64,000 bases of DNA. Origin: Marivirga tractuosa DSM 4126. Lineage in GTDB: Bacteria > Bacteroidota > Bacteroidia > Cytophagales > Cyclobacteriaceae. Numbering within the stretch: the first letter of the stretch is position 1; every line of letters starts with the position of its first letter. Shown here one piece after another: positions 18,454 through 27,077 of the stretch. The notes beneath the pieces were generated by a model. That model did not search any database and was not told the DNA's origin. It saw only the letters and a list, made by a program, of their open reading frames with translations. The stretch spans positions 2,697,001-2,761,000 of the forward strand of contig NC_014759.1 in the NCBI RefSeq assembly GCF_000183425.1. The letters are read 5' to 3'. The translations under genes were made by a program, and so were the position numbers.

Positions 18454-21057
18454 ATGGCGAAGACTCAAGAAGCAAAGGAAACTCCTTTAATGAAGCAGTA
18501 TAATCAGATAAAGTCCAAATATCCTGGAGCTTTATTATTATTCCGTGTCGGTGATTTCTATGAGACTTTTGGGGAAGATGCCGTTAAGGCCAGCAAAGTC
18601 CTGAATATTATTTTGACCAAAAGGGCAAATGGTTCCGCTTCTCATATTGAGTTGGCAGGCTTTCCCCATCATGCCATGGATAATTACTTGCCAAAATTGG
18701 TAAGAGCAGGACATAGAGTCGCCATTTGCGACCAGCTGGAAGACCCAAAATCCGTAAAAGGAATTGTCAAAAGAGGGGTTACAGAATTAGTAACGCCAGG
18801 TGTTAGTTTTGATGATAATGTGTTGGAAACAGGTAGAAACAATTATTTGGCTTCTATTCATTTTTCTAAAAACACATTAGGAGTTGCTTTCCTAGATATT
18901 TCCACTGGTGAGTTCATGACTGCTTCTGGAAATGCCTCTTATATCGATAAATTACTGCAGGGATTTCAACCTTCGGAAATTATCTATTCCAAATCAGCTA
19001 GAGAGCATTTCTCGCATAAGTTTTCAGATGACTATAATGTACATCATTTAGAAGACTGGATTTATGCTTTCGATTTTGCCTACGAAAAACTAACCAAGCA
19101 ATTTAAAACCAACTCTTTAAAAGGCTTTGGTATTGAAAATTTGGAGGAAGGAATCATTGCTGCGGGTGCCATTCTACATTATTTGGAAGAAACCGAGCAT
19201 AAAAAAATTGAGCATATTGCCTCCATCTCCAGAATTGAAGAGGAAAAATATGTTTGGATGGATAAATTCACCATCCGAAACTTAGAATTAGTTTACCCCC
19301 AACAAGAAGGAGGAATTCCGCTCATTCAGATTCTTGATAAAACCCTAACGCCTATGGGTTCGCGCCAAATCAAAAAGTGGATGGTGTTACCTGTGAAGGA
19401 CAAAGCGGTCATTGAAGAGCGTCTGCAAATTGTTGAAGCTTTTCACAGTAATCAAGATTTAACGGAACAGTTGAGCGCTTCCTTAAAATCTATGGGAGAT
19501 GTGGAAAGGTTGATTTCCAAAGTAGCGGTAGGCAGAGTGAACCCGAGAGAGCTGAATCAGTTGAAAAAAGCTTTGGGCTTAATGGTTCCTTTGAAAAAAG
19601 CATTGGAAGAATCCGAGGAGCAGGCCTTGAAAAAACTTTCCAATCAGATCAATCTTTGTGAGTATTTATATGAATTGATTGATAGTCAGTTGATGGAGGA
19701 TGCTCCTTTGCACACCAATCAAGGAAACTTGATAAGGGAAGGAGTAGATCCTGAGTTGGATGACTTGAAAAAAATAGCTTTTTCAGGGAAAGATTATTTG
19801 CTTCAATTGCAAAAACGAGAAATGGAGAAAACGGGCATTACTTCATTGAAAGTGGCCTACAATAAAGTCTTTGGTTACTATTTGGAGGTGACCAATTCTC
19901 ATAAAGATAAAGTGCCGCAAGAATGGATTCGAAAACAAACTTTGGTGAATGCAGAAAGATATATCACCGAAGAGCTAAAAGAATATGAAGAAAAGATATT
20001 AGGGGCAGAAGATAAGATGGTGGTGATTGAGCAGAGAATTTTTCAATCGCTCTTGCAAAATGCGATGGATTTTGTGAGCCCTATTCAGCAGAATGCCAAA
20101 ATCATAGCACAAGTAGATTGCTTACTGAGCTTTGCAGAAATTGCTCGTGCTAATGATTATGTAAAACCTCAAATTTCTGAAACCACTGCTTTAGATATTA
20201 AATTAGGTCGACATCCAGTAATTGAACAACAACTGCCACACGGAGAAGAATACATTCCCAATGATGTATTTTTAGATAATGAAAGCCAACAAATCATGAT
20301 CATTACGGGTCCAAACATGGCAGGTAAATCGGCATTGCTGAGGCAAACGGCATTGATTGTGTTGATGGCACAAATGGGCTGTTATGTGCCAGCTAAATCT
20401 GCTGAAATTGGTCTGGTAGATAAAGTATTTACCAGAGTGGGCGCATCTGATAATCTCTCTAAAGGAGAATCAACCTTTATGGTGGAGATGACGGAAACCG
20501 CTAGTATTTTGAATAATCTTTCTGACAGAAGCTTGGTGTTAATGGATGAAATCGGTCGTGGAACCAGTACTTACGATGGCGTTTCCATAGCCTGGAGTAT
20601 AGTGGAGTTTTTGCATAACCATCCGAAGTCAAAAGCAAAAACACTTTTTGCCACCCATTACCATGAATTGAATCAGCTAGCACACGATTTTCCGAGAATC
20701 AAGAATTATAATGTTTCAGTGAAAGAAATAGATGGTGAAATCATCTTTCTTCGAAAGTTGAAAAAAGGAGGAAGTGAGCATAGTTTCGGTATACATGTGG
20801 CACATTTAGCCGGGATGCCAAATCCTGTGGTGCTGAGAGCCAATGAAATTATGCACCATTTGGAAAAAGATAAAATCAGGGACAAGGCCAACCGAAAAAT
20901 GCATGAAGTTCCTAAAAATAATTATCAACTCAATATGTTCGAGGCGGATCCAGTTTTATCAGAAATTAAAGATTTATTAGATAAGCTAGATATTAATTCC
21001 ATGTCACCAGTGGAAGCCTTATTGAAATTAAATGAGTTAAAAAGTAAGTTGAATTAA
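18454..21057 (+). CDS. mutS: DNA mismatch repair protein MutS
   Basis: MutS recognises mismatches and small loops and recruits MutL. The mismatch-reading Phe-x-Glu motif is at residues 35-37 (DFYETF) in domain I. Connector, lever and clamp domains follow (VFGYYLEVTNSHKDKVP in the clamp region). The ATPase has Walker A GPNMAGKS from about residue 619, Walker B with DEIGRGTSTYDG near 698, and the ATHYHEL motif. The 867-residue length is standard for MutS1. A short C-terminal extension resembling the tetramerisation tail is present (SPVEALLKLNELKSKL). Confidence 0.98.
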   Translation: MAKTQEAKETPLMKQYNQIKSKYPGALLLFRVGDFYETFGEDAVKASKVLNIILTKRANGSASHIELAGFPHHAMDNYLPKLVRAGHRVAICDQLEDPKSVKGIVKRGVTELVTPGVSFDDNVLETGRNNYLASIHFSKNTLGVAFLDISTGEFMTASGNASYIDKLLQGFQPSEIIYSKSAREHFSHKFSDDYNVHHLEDWIYAFDFAYEKLTKQFKTNSLKGFGIENLEEGIIAAGAILHYLEETEHKKIEHIASISRIEEEKYVWMDKFTIRNLELVYPQQEGGIPLIQILDKTLTPMGSRQIKKWMVLPVKDKAVIEERLQIVEAFHSNQDLTEQLSASLKSMGDVERLISKVAVGRVNPRELNQLKKALGLMVPLKKALEESEEQALKKLSNQINLCEYLYELIDSQLMEDAPLHTNQGNLIREGVDPELDDLKKIAFSGKDYLLQLQKREMEKTGITSLKVAYNKVFGYYLEVTNSHKDKVPQEWIRKQTLVNAERYITEELKEYEEKILGAEDKMVVIEQRIFQSLLQNAMDFVSPIQQNAKIIAQVDCLLSFAEIARANDYVKPQISETTALDIKLGRHPVIEQQLPHGEEYIPNDVFLDNESQQIMIITGPNMAGKSALLRQTALIVLMAQMGCYVPAKSAEIGLVDKVFTRVGASDNLSKGESTFMVEMTETASILNNLSDRSLVLMDEIGRGTSTYDGVSIAWSIVEFLHNHPKSKAKTLFATHYHELNQLAHDFPRIKNYNVSVKEIDGEIIFLRKLKKGGSEHSFGIHVAHLAGMPNPVVLRANEIMHHLEKDKIRDKANRKMHEVPKNNYQLNMFEADPVLSEIKDLLDKLDINSMSPVEALLKLNELKSKLN

Positions 21058-21219
21058 GCTAAAAATTGGAATACAGCTTGTTGATATAATTAAATCATTC
21101 CAAGTCTGAATATGATGTTTCTTCTTTCCCTCAAAAAAAGGTAAAATTATTTTAATTTTTTAATAAATCAATCCAGCCAAAGGAACGATTGAAAAGTGCA
21201 GTAGGAGCATCACAACATC

Positions 21220-21242
21220 AATGTATTTACATTAAATACATT
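21220..21242. repeat. Short inverted repeat upstream of PAS gene
   Basis: A 9-bp perfect inverted repeat with a five-base spacer, about 90 bp before the PAS/HisKA gene start. It could be an operator for that operon or just AT-rich palindromy. Nothing else is recognisable in the 271-bp spacer 21058-21328. Confidence 0.35.
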
Positions 21243-21328
21243 GGCAGGGTTTAGCTAAACAATATTCCACTACAATTTGAAGCAGGAATTTCTAAACAAT
21301 TGAGTATCGGGCCTGTTTAATATTCCTT

Positions 21329-22348
21329 ATGGAAAAAGTTATAAACATTCAACAGGCACAAAAGGCAAAAAAAGATCCGATCGACTACTTGTCTGATAAT
21401 GTTGTGCTTTTATCTCTTAATGAAAACTTTGATGTGCTTTCTGCCAATGAAACATTTCTTAAAGTAACAGGAATTAAAAGAGACGATTTAGATCAATTAA
21501 ATTTCTTCCAACATCTATGTGATGAGCTGCCAGACTATATTCAAGATGAATTAAGTTATCTATTAAGACAACAAAAGTCATGGAATGGCAACTTTGCCTT
21601 TCCCAACACTGAAGGAAATGCTTCTTGGTTTCATACTAATATTATTCCTTCCAGAGATGAGAATGGTAGCTATATTGGATTTAATCTGCTTGCAACGGTT
21701 GGTAAATCGCAGCAAAGCATGATAACAGAAAAAGAAACTACCGAAAGCTGGATGAAGGCAATATTTAATGATGCTGATGAAGGTAATATTTTAATTGGCC
21801 TAGATGGAGATGTGATTGAATTCAATGCAACAGCTTATGAATTTTTGTCTTGGTACACACATAAAGAACTAAGACTTAATGAAAGCATGTCTCATTATTT
21901 TGGGGGAAGTTTTTCCAATACGTTTAAAGCGCTTTTTCAAAAAACTAAGAATGGACAGAAACAAAAATTTTGTAGAACCTTTAAAAATCTTAGCGGATAC
22001 GAAAAAGTAGTTGATATGGAGCTGAAACCTGTATCAGATTCCACTGGAACGATAATGGGGGTGATCTTAAATTCGACAGATATTACAGAGGAAGTAAATC
22101 TAGAAAGAAGGATCAGAGTTTCAGAGAAAAAATTGGATGATATTGCATTCATTAATGCCCATGAAGTAAGGGCTCCGCTAGCATCGATTTTAGGTTTGTT
22201 GAATTTACTTGATTTTGAATCAGTGGATGAAAGTGGAAAATTAATCTTAAACCATCTAAAAAAGTCCGCAAACGATTTAGAGAAAATTATCCATAAGGTT
22301 TCAGAAAGCACATATTTGACTAACTCTGATTCTAATAAATCAGCATAA
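21329..22348 (+). CDS. PAS-PAS protein ending in a histidine-kinase dimerisation domain, no ATPase domain
   Basis: A cytoplasmic 339-residue sensor-like protein. Two PAS folds (about 23-130 and 137-252) each end with PAC-like strands (SWFHTNIIPSRDENGSYIGF and VVDMELKPVSDSTGTIMGVILNSTDI). A coiled linker leads into a HisKA-like two-helix region with the H-box FINAHEVRAPLASILGLLNLL (His278). The protein stops right after the second helix, so the HATPase_c domain with N, G1 and G2 boxes is missing. The stop is followed 18 bp later by the next gene of an operon (a MORN-like protein and two OMP-like proteins). It may be trans-phosphorylated, act as a dimerising adaptor, or be a decayed kinase. Confidence 0.8.
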   Translation: MEKVINIQQAQKAKKDPIDYLSDNVVLLSLNENFDVLSANETFLKVTGIKRDDLDQLNFFQHLCDELPDYIQDELSYLLRQQKSWNGNFAFPNTEGNASWFHTNIIPSRDENGSYIGFNLLATVGKSQQSMITEKETTESWMKAIFNDADEGNILIGLDGDVIEFNATAYEFLSWYTHKELRLNESMSHYFGGSFSNTFKALFQKTKNGQKQKFCRTFKNLSGYEKVVDMELKPVSDSTGTIMGVILNSTDITEEVNLERRIRVSEKKLDDIAFINAHEVRAPLASILGLLNLLDFESVDESGKLILNHLKKSANDLEKIIHKVSESTYLTNSDSNKSA

Positions 22349-22366
22349 ATTTAACGATATTCCATT

Positions 22367-24151
22367 ATGAATAAAATACTTTTACTCCCCTTCATAGTCC
22401 TATTTTCAATTCAACTTAATGCCCAAAACTTAGACAAACTAAGAATCATGTGCGTTGACGAAGTAACTGCGTCACATTACAATGGTGAATTATCGCAGGA
22501 TCAACTAAAAAATCAAATTGCAGCTCTTGGTTTCAGATACATTGAAAATGGTCAAATTAAATATCACCAAGACTTAATTGTTTATGATTGCAATACCGGA
22601 CATGTAAAGTTTACAGCTGTTTTCGATGAAAATAAATTAGTAAAGGAATTTATCTTATATGAGGCAAAAGACGTTCCCGCCAAAACAATCTTTTTTACTA
22701 AAAGCAACACTTCGGATCATGTAGACTTGACCTTCAACTATCAAGGACAAGAAATTCCTGCATATCCAATTGGCAAAACAAAGGTTTTCAAAGACGGTCA
22801 TTTGGTACAATCAATTCTCTTTAATGAGAATGGGGAACCTCCAGTGGTAAGCAATTATGATCAAAACAAATTGAAAACTTCAGAAGGTCCAGGATCAGTT
22901 TCGGGGGATATTCAAAAAGAGTGGGAAATCATCAAAAGCGGCGAATGGAAATATTTTGAAGGAAGTAACCTAACCTCAATATCAGTTTATGATCAGAATG
23001 GAAATAAAAAAGCAGAAAATCTCTACAGCAATGGAGCATTGATTAAAGAAAATAAATTTATCGCCAATAAGGCTTCTGAAACTACTGTCTTTTTTACCGA
23101 TGGTACGATCAAAGAAACAGGTACTCGGCAGAATGATAGAAAAATAGGAACATGGAAATATTTTAATTCAAAAGGACAACTGAAGTCTACCGTGACCTAT
23201 CGCAATGGAGTAGAGCATTTGAAATCGGTTTATGAAAGTCAAGGCAATCTTGTAAAACACTTAGAATTAAAAACAGATCAGGAAGAGTTGCCTAAATCAA
23301 TGCAAGCATTAGATATGATTTACAAAACCACTACTTTTTACCCCGATTCGACAGTACAATCTTTGGGCTATACTCATAAAAACAATCAAATTGGTGTGTT
23401 CGAATACTATAATTCAAATGGTGAACTAAGTGAAATCAAAGAATATAATTTAGAGGGCGATGAAATCAATAGCTTAGAGGCTGACACCTACGTAACAATG
23501 AAGGAAAAAGAACGCGCAATTTTCCGTGAACTTCTGCTTGCTAAAACGACTCACCCACTTAACCTTTCAATTGAAAGTAAAATCCAACCACTAGCAGACT
23601 CTTTGCAATTAGATTTTGACAGTTTAATGATGAATTATAATTATACGAAAGAATACCAACAACAATATTCAAAATTATCAGAGCAAACTGCCTACTTTGG
23701 GAACTTATCAAACAAGATTGTTTGGTATGATTCTTTGTTAGCTTCCACTGTGGACTTTGCAAATGAAGTGTGGTCATATTCCCATGATTTACATGAAACA
23801 GAACTATTCCTACATAAGGAATTGGCTAATTTAAAGTTAAACCAAAAGATAGATTGGCTTAGAGAAAACTATACCAGATCGAAAAAGACGCTGTTTGGCA
23901 AAAAGTTGATTGTAGTAAATAAACAAGACGAGATTTACAATGTAATCATAAATGAGATACATCCAATTATTAAGGAAGAAATCACCTATTCCAACAATAA
24001 ATATCAAGCAGTAGCCTTATCAGAAGAATTTGTATATTTGGTAAATAAAGCTGCTTCCATAATTGCCCAGCCCGATAAACAATTTCAGGAATCATTGAAG
24101 CAAACAAAATCTATACAAGATAAAAAACAATTGTTTCTATCGATAAAATGA
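22367..24151 (+). CDS. Large secreted YwqK/MORN-like repeat protein with coiled-coil tail
   Basis: A 594-residue exported protein (signal peptide MNKILLLPFIVLFSIQLNA). The N-terminal two thirds carry repeats of the MORN-variant type (GEWKYFEGSNLTSISVYDQNGN, GTWKYFNSKGQLKSTVTYRNG, GVFEYYNSNGELSEIKEYN). The C-terminal 200 residues are helical and rich in Glu, Gln and Lys, probably coiled coil. It overlaps the next gene by ATGA and follows the PAS protein by 18 bp, so it sits in a four-gene operon. I cannot assign a biochemical activity; the pairing with two outer-membrane-type proteins suggests an envelope role. Confidence 0.7.
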   Translation: MNKILLLPFIVLFSIQLNAQNLDKLRIMCVDEVTASHYNGELSQDQLKNQIAALGFRYIENGQIKYHQDLIVYDCNTGHVKFTAVFDENKLVKEFILYEAKDVPAKTIFFTKSNTSDHVDLTFNYQGQEIPAYPIGKTKVFKDGHLVQSILFNENGEPPVVSNYDQNKLKTSEGPGSVSGDIQKEWEIIKSGEWKYFEGSNLTSISVYDQNGNKKAENLYSNGALIKENKFIANKASETTVFFTDGTIKETGTRQNDRKIGTWKYFNSKGQLKSTVTYRNGVEHLKSVYESQGNLVKHLELKTDQEELPKSMQALDMIYKTTTFYPDSTVQSLGYTHKNNQIGVFEYYNSNGELSEIKEYNLEGDEINSLEADTYVTMKEKERAIFRELLLAKTTHPLNLSIESKIQPLADSLQLDFDSLMMNYNYTKEYQQQYSKLSEQTAYFGNLSNKIVWYDSLLASTVDFANEVWSYSHDLHETELFLHKELANLKLNQKIDWLRENYTRSKKTLFGKKLIVVNKQDEIYNVIINEIHPIIKEEITYSNNKYQAVALSEEFVYLVNKAASIIAQPDKQFQESLKQTKSIQDKKQLFLSIK

Positions 24152-24924
24152 AAAAAGTATATCTTCTCTTCTTGCTGTTTCTGCCCTTTCTGAGTCAAGG
24201 TCAATATAGCGAAAGCATTGCAACAGCAAGACCGGGTGCTGCCAATGGTGCTGGAACTGTTGGAAAAGGAATTCTGCAATTTCAGACAGGCATTCAATTT
24301 GATAATTTGTCTGACACATCCGGTTGGTATGTTAACAACATATCGGAACATCTAGTGGTTCGTTTTGGAATCCGTGAGCGTTTTGAAATTAGCGCAGTTA
24401 TGAATCACATCAATTCCACAGAATACCTTAGTGCAAGTGAAGAATCACTAGTTCGACAGGGTTTAAACACCAGTCTACTTAGAGCAAGAACAAAAATCAA
24501 TGATAACATGGCACTTCAAGTCGGCATTGAAACTCGATTGAGAGGAAAAGACTATCAAATCAAGTACATAGCGCCAAGGTTTCGTTTAATGTATAATACT
24601 AACTTAGGGAAGAACTCGAGTCTAACAACCAATTTGGGTGGCGTTTGGAACGGTAATGATAGTAAGCCTAGAGGTTTCTATGTGTTTAGTTATTCCTTGT
24701 CCTTGACTAATAAGTTATCACTGATTGCAGAGAGCTACGGGGATTTTATCAAATCTGGAATCAACAATTATTTTGATATTGGTTTGGGTTATAATATTAA
24801 CAAGGACATGTTAATTGATCTAAATGGTGGATGGGGTGAAAACTATCCGTATAAAAGCTATTTTATCACAGCAGGGATTTCCTATAGAATGATCACTAAG
24901 TTTAGACCAGAGGACATGAAATAG
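24148..24924 (+). CDS. Outer-membrane beta-barrel protein (MetA-type 'transporter' fold)
   Basis: 258 residues with signal peptide MKKVYLLFLLFLPFLSQG followed by alternating beta strands ending in aromatic residues, typical of an outer-membrane barrel. The opening SIATARPGAANGAGTVGKGILQFQTGIQF resembles proteins annotated as 'transporter, phenol MetA-pathway-like' in Bacteroidota. The C-terminal strand YFITAGISYRM is barrel-like. It overlaps the upstream MORN-like gene by four bases (ATGA) and is followed 11 bp later by a shorter paralogue. The substrate is unknown. Confidence 0.7.
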   Translation: MKKVYLLFLLFLPFLSQGQYSESIATARPGAANGAGTVGKGILQFQTGIQFDNLSDTSGWYVNNISEHLVVRFGIRERFEISAVMNHINSTEYLSASEESLVRQGLNTSLLRARTKINDNMALQVGIETRLRGKDYQIKYIAPRFRLMYNTNLGKNSSLTTNLGGVWNGNDSKPRGFYVFSYSLSLTNKLSLIAESYGDFIKSGINNYFDIGLGYNINKDMLIDLNGGWGENYPYKSYFITAGISYRMITKFRPEDMK

Positions 24925-24935
24925 TATTGGTGCAC

Positions 24936-25682
24936 ATGAAATCCTTCTTCTTACCTTATTTACTTCTTTTCTTTTCAGTTAGCATTTCTGCACAAGATCT
25001 TCCGTCACTGGTATTCTCTGGTGGAAAGAATTTTGTAGGAAAAAACGTTATCCAAGTTGAATACGGGCTCAATTTTGAGCGACAGATCAAAAGTATAAGT
25101 AAAATTGACCAACAAGCATCACAATATGGTTTAGTAAAATATGGCGCACTTAAAACATTAGACCTCTCCATCAGCTATAACTATATGCGAGAACAAACTT
25201 TCGTTTCTGATCAAATGCGGAGATCAAACGGCTTGTCCAATATCACCGCTGGCTTCAAAAAAAAAATAGCGCCTAACTACTCATTAAAAACAGATCTTGG
25301 CTTTTCAAAAAACGAATTGGGAAAACTACTAGGCAGCTTTCAAATCTTAGGAATCTCTGAACATAGTATTGATAGTTTTCTGGCATGGGAAAACAACATT
25401 GGACTTAATTGGCAAAACGGAAAGCCACAAGCCAATCTGGTTTATTTATCAGGGCTAACTTTTACTATCCCATATCCTTTGGATTTAATTTTTGAGTTCT
25501 ATGGACAATATGGGGAATTAGCGTGGAACAACTACACAAATATTGGTGTCGGTTATTACTTTAATGCGGACTTGATGCTGGAGGCATATGCGGGCTATGG
25601 CAATACACTTAATCAACAAAGCAGTTATTTTTCTATTAACTTTTATTGGCGACTGGTCCCCTCAAGCTACAATAAAAAATAA
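24936..25682 (+). CDS. Outer-membrane beta-barrel protein, paralogue of the preceding gene
   Basis: About 248 residues starting from the ATG at 24936; TTG and GTG codons just upstream are unlikely starts because the signal peptide MKSFFLPYLLLFFSVSISA begins at the ATG. Strand spacing and sequence near the end (NNYTNIGVGYYFNADLMLEAYAGYG) match the upstream gene (NNYFDIGLGYNINKDMLIDLNGGWG), so the two arose by tandem duplication and have diverged widely. It is the last gene of the PAS/MORN/OMP operon. Confidence 0.68.
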   Translation: MKSFFLPYLLLFFSVSISAQDLPSLVFSGGKNFVGKNVIQVEYGLNFERQIKSISKIDQQASQYGLVKYGALKTLDLSISYNYMREQTFVSDQMRRSNGLSNITAGFKKKIAPNYSLKTDLGFSKNELGKLLGSFQILGISEHSIDSFLAWENNIGLNWQNGKPQANLVYLSGLTFTIPYPLDLIFEFYGQYGELAWNNYTNIGVGYYFNADLMLEAYAGYGNTLNQQSSYFSINFYWRLVPSSYNKK

Positions 25683-25763
25683 ATCAGAGAACCTTTAGTC
25701 AATCAGAACTATTTTTGAAATCAATTCGTTTTGAATTTTCAGGATTTAAAAAAGGAATAGTCC

Positions 25764-25771
25764 TATCTTTG
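25764..25771 (+). promoter_or_regulatory. Bacteroidota -7 promoter element (TANNTTTG)
   Basis: TATCTTTG, matching the Bacteroidota -7 consensus, lies 31 bp before the desaturase ATG. I do not see a convincing -33 TTTG at the usual spacing, so the assignment is tentative. Confidence 0.4.
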
Positions 25772-25802
25772 TACTTACTTATTTAATTACATAATATTCA
25801 AA

Positions 25803-26735
25803 ATGGCAGTTGCAGTAAAAGAAAACCTAAAGATTCGAAAAAAAGGGACCTGGAAAAAAGAAATTAGTTTTGCTATCGTACATTTATTGCCCTTAGGCGC
25901 AATTTGGACTGGTGCTACTTGGTTCGATTGGACAGTCTGTGCTTTCCTCTATGTTTGGAGAATGTTTTGGGTTACGGGTGGTTACCACCGATATTTCGCC
26001 CACAGAAGCTACAATACTTCTCGTTGGTTCCAGTTTTTGATAGCTTTTTTTGCGCAAACATCAGCACAAAAAGGTGCTTTATGGTGGGCTTCTCATCATC
26101 GTCACCATCACAGAAACAGTGACACCTTAAAAGATCCACATAGCATGTTGCATTTTGGATTTTGGTATTCTCACGTTGGCTGGATTATTGGTTCTGATTT
26201 TAAAAAAACTGATTTTAAAGTAATCTCTGATTATAGTAAGTATCCAGAATTAAGATGGTTGAATAAAAATTATTTAGTTCCACCCGTTATTCTGGCATTA
26301 ACCGTTATGGCACTAGGAGGTTTGGTAAATGGTGGTACTATTCTAGCCATGTTTACAACTGCAGGATTCTCAACGCTATTCATTGGCTTCTTTTTAAGTA
26401 CAATCATTTTGTATCATGCCACTTTTTCCATTAACAGTATCATGCACAAATTTGGTAACCAGCGATATGAAACTGGAGATGAATCCAGAAATAGTGTCTG
26501 GTTAGCTTTATTAACTTTAGGCGAAGGTTGGCACAATAATCACCACTATTATGAAACATCAGCCAGACAGGGGTTCTTTTGGTGGGAAGTAGATCTAACG
26601 TATTACGGATTAAAGTTTATGTCAATGCTAGGCTTGATTTGGGATCTTAAGCCAGTGCCGAAACACATTAAAAAGTCACGGAATAAACAGGAAGCAAAAG
26701 AGCTGAAAGAGCAATTTAAAAAACAAGTAGCATAA
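25803..26735 (+). CDS. Acyl-CoA/acyl-lipid delta-9 fatty acid desaturase
   Basis: An integral-membrane di-iron desaturase that introduces a cis double bond into saturated acyl chains, adjusting membrane fluidity. The three histidine boxes are intact: HRYFAH at residues 62-67, HHRHHH at 98-103 and HNNHH at 244-248, between four hydrophobic segments. The 310-residue length and the GGYHRYFAHRSY pattern match the stearoyl-CoA-desaturase-like bacterial family. It is expressed alone from a nearby TANNTTTG-type element and ends 75 bp before tRNA-Gly. Confidence 0.94.
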   Translation: MAVAVKENLKIRKKGTWKKEISFAIVHLLPLGAIWTGATWFDWTVCAFLYVWRMFWVTGGYHRYFAHRSYNTSRWFQFLIAFFAQTSAQKGALWWASHHRHHHRNSDTLKDPHSMLHFGFWYSHVGWIIGSDFKKTDFKVISDYSKYPELRWLNKNYLVPPVILALTVMALGGLVNGGTILAMFTTAGFSTLFIGFFLSTIILYHATFSINSIMHKFGNQRYETGDESRNSVWLALLTLGEGWHNNHHYYETSARQGFFWWEVDLTYYGLKFMSMLGLIWDLKPVPKHIKKSRNKQEAKELKEQFKKQVA

Positions 26736-26810
26736 TTTTTAAAAAATTTTATGGTTTGCTATTGTATTTTAAAATCAGCCTATTAAATTTGCAATCCCAT
26801 TGAGGGAAAA

Positions 26811-26883
26811 GCGAGAGTAGCTCAGCTGGTAGAGCGCAACCTTGCCAAGGTTGAGGTCGCGAGTTCGAACCTCGTCTCCCGCT
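26811..26883 (+). tRNA. tRNA-Gly (anticodon GCC)
   Basis: A 73-nt cloverleaf. The D arm is GCTCAGCTGGTAGAGC, the anticodon arm CCTTGCCAAGG with GCC, and the T arm carries GTTCGAAC. The CCA end is not encoded. The acceptor stem GCGAGAG/CTCCCGC has an A4-C69 mismatch where most tRNA-Gly genes have G4-C69. Confidence 0.95.
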
Positions 26884-26892
26884 CAGAAACAG

Positions 26893-26923
26893 ATAAGTGA
26901 GCAATAGGCTCACTTATTTTTTT
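26893..26923 (+). terminator. Rho-independent terminator after tRNA-Gly
   Basis: A 10-bp perfect inverted repeat (26893-26902 with 26908-26917) with a 5-base loop, overlapping a run of seven Ts. It separates the two tRNA genes into individual transcripts. Confidence 0.85.
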
Positions 26924-26942
26924 GACACCTACAATCATTCTA

Positions 26943-27026
26943 GCCGGGATGGTGAAATTGGTAGACACGCAAGACTTAAAATCTTGTGAACATTAGTTCG
27001 TGCGGGTTCAAGTCCCGCTCCTGGCA
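26943..27026 (+). tRNA. tRNA-Leu (anticodon TAA)
   Basis: An 84-nt class II tRNA with a long variable arm. The acceptor GCCGGGA pairs with TCCTGGC (one G-T pair). The anticodon loop CTTAAAA gives TAA, the T arm is GGGTTCAAGTCCC and the discriminator is A. CCA is not encoded. Confidence 0.96.
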
Positions 27027-27027
27027 C

Positions 27028-27062
27028 AAAAGCTTCTCAGAGATGAGAGGCTTTTTGTTTTT
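27028..27062 (+). terminator. Rho-independent terminator after tRNA-Leu
   Basis: An imperfect hairpin (AAAGCTTCTC with GAGAGGCTTT) followed directly by T-runs, just after the tRNA-Leu 3' end and before the convergent oxidoreductase gene. Confidence 0.75.
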
Positions 27063-27077
27063 TAGGACATTCCCTCA

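Noticed and set aside
21195..21220. Possible third thiolase-tail trace (gcagtagga...caacatcaa)
   Set aside because: About 24 bases resemble the 39.2-kb relic with gaps, but there is no protein-level match around them; chance similarity is more likely.
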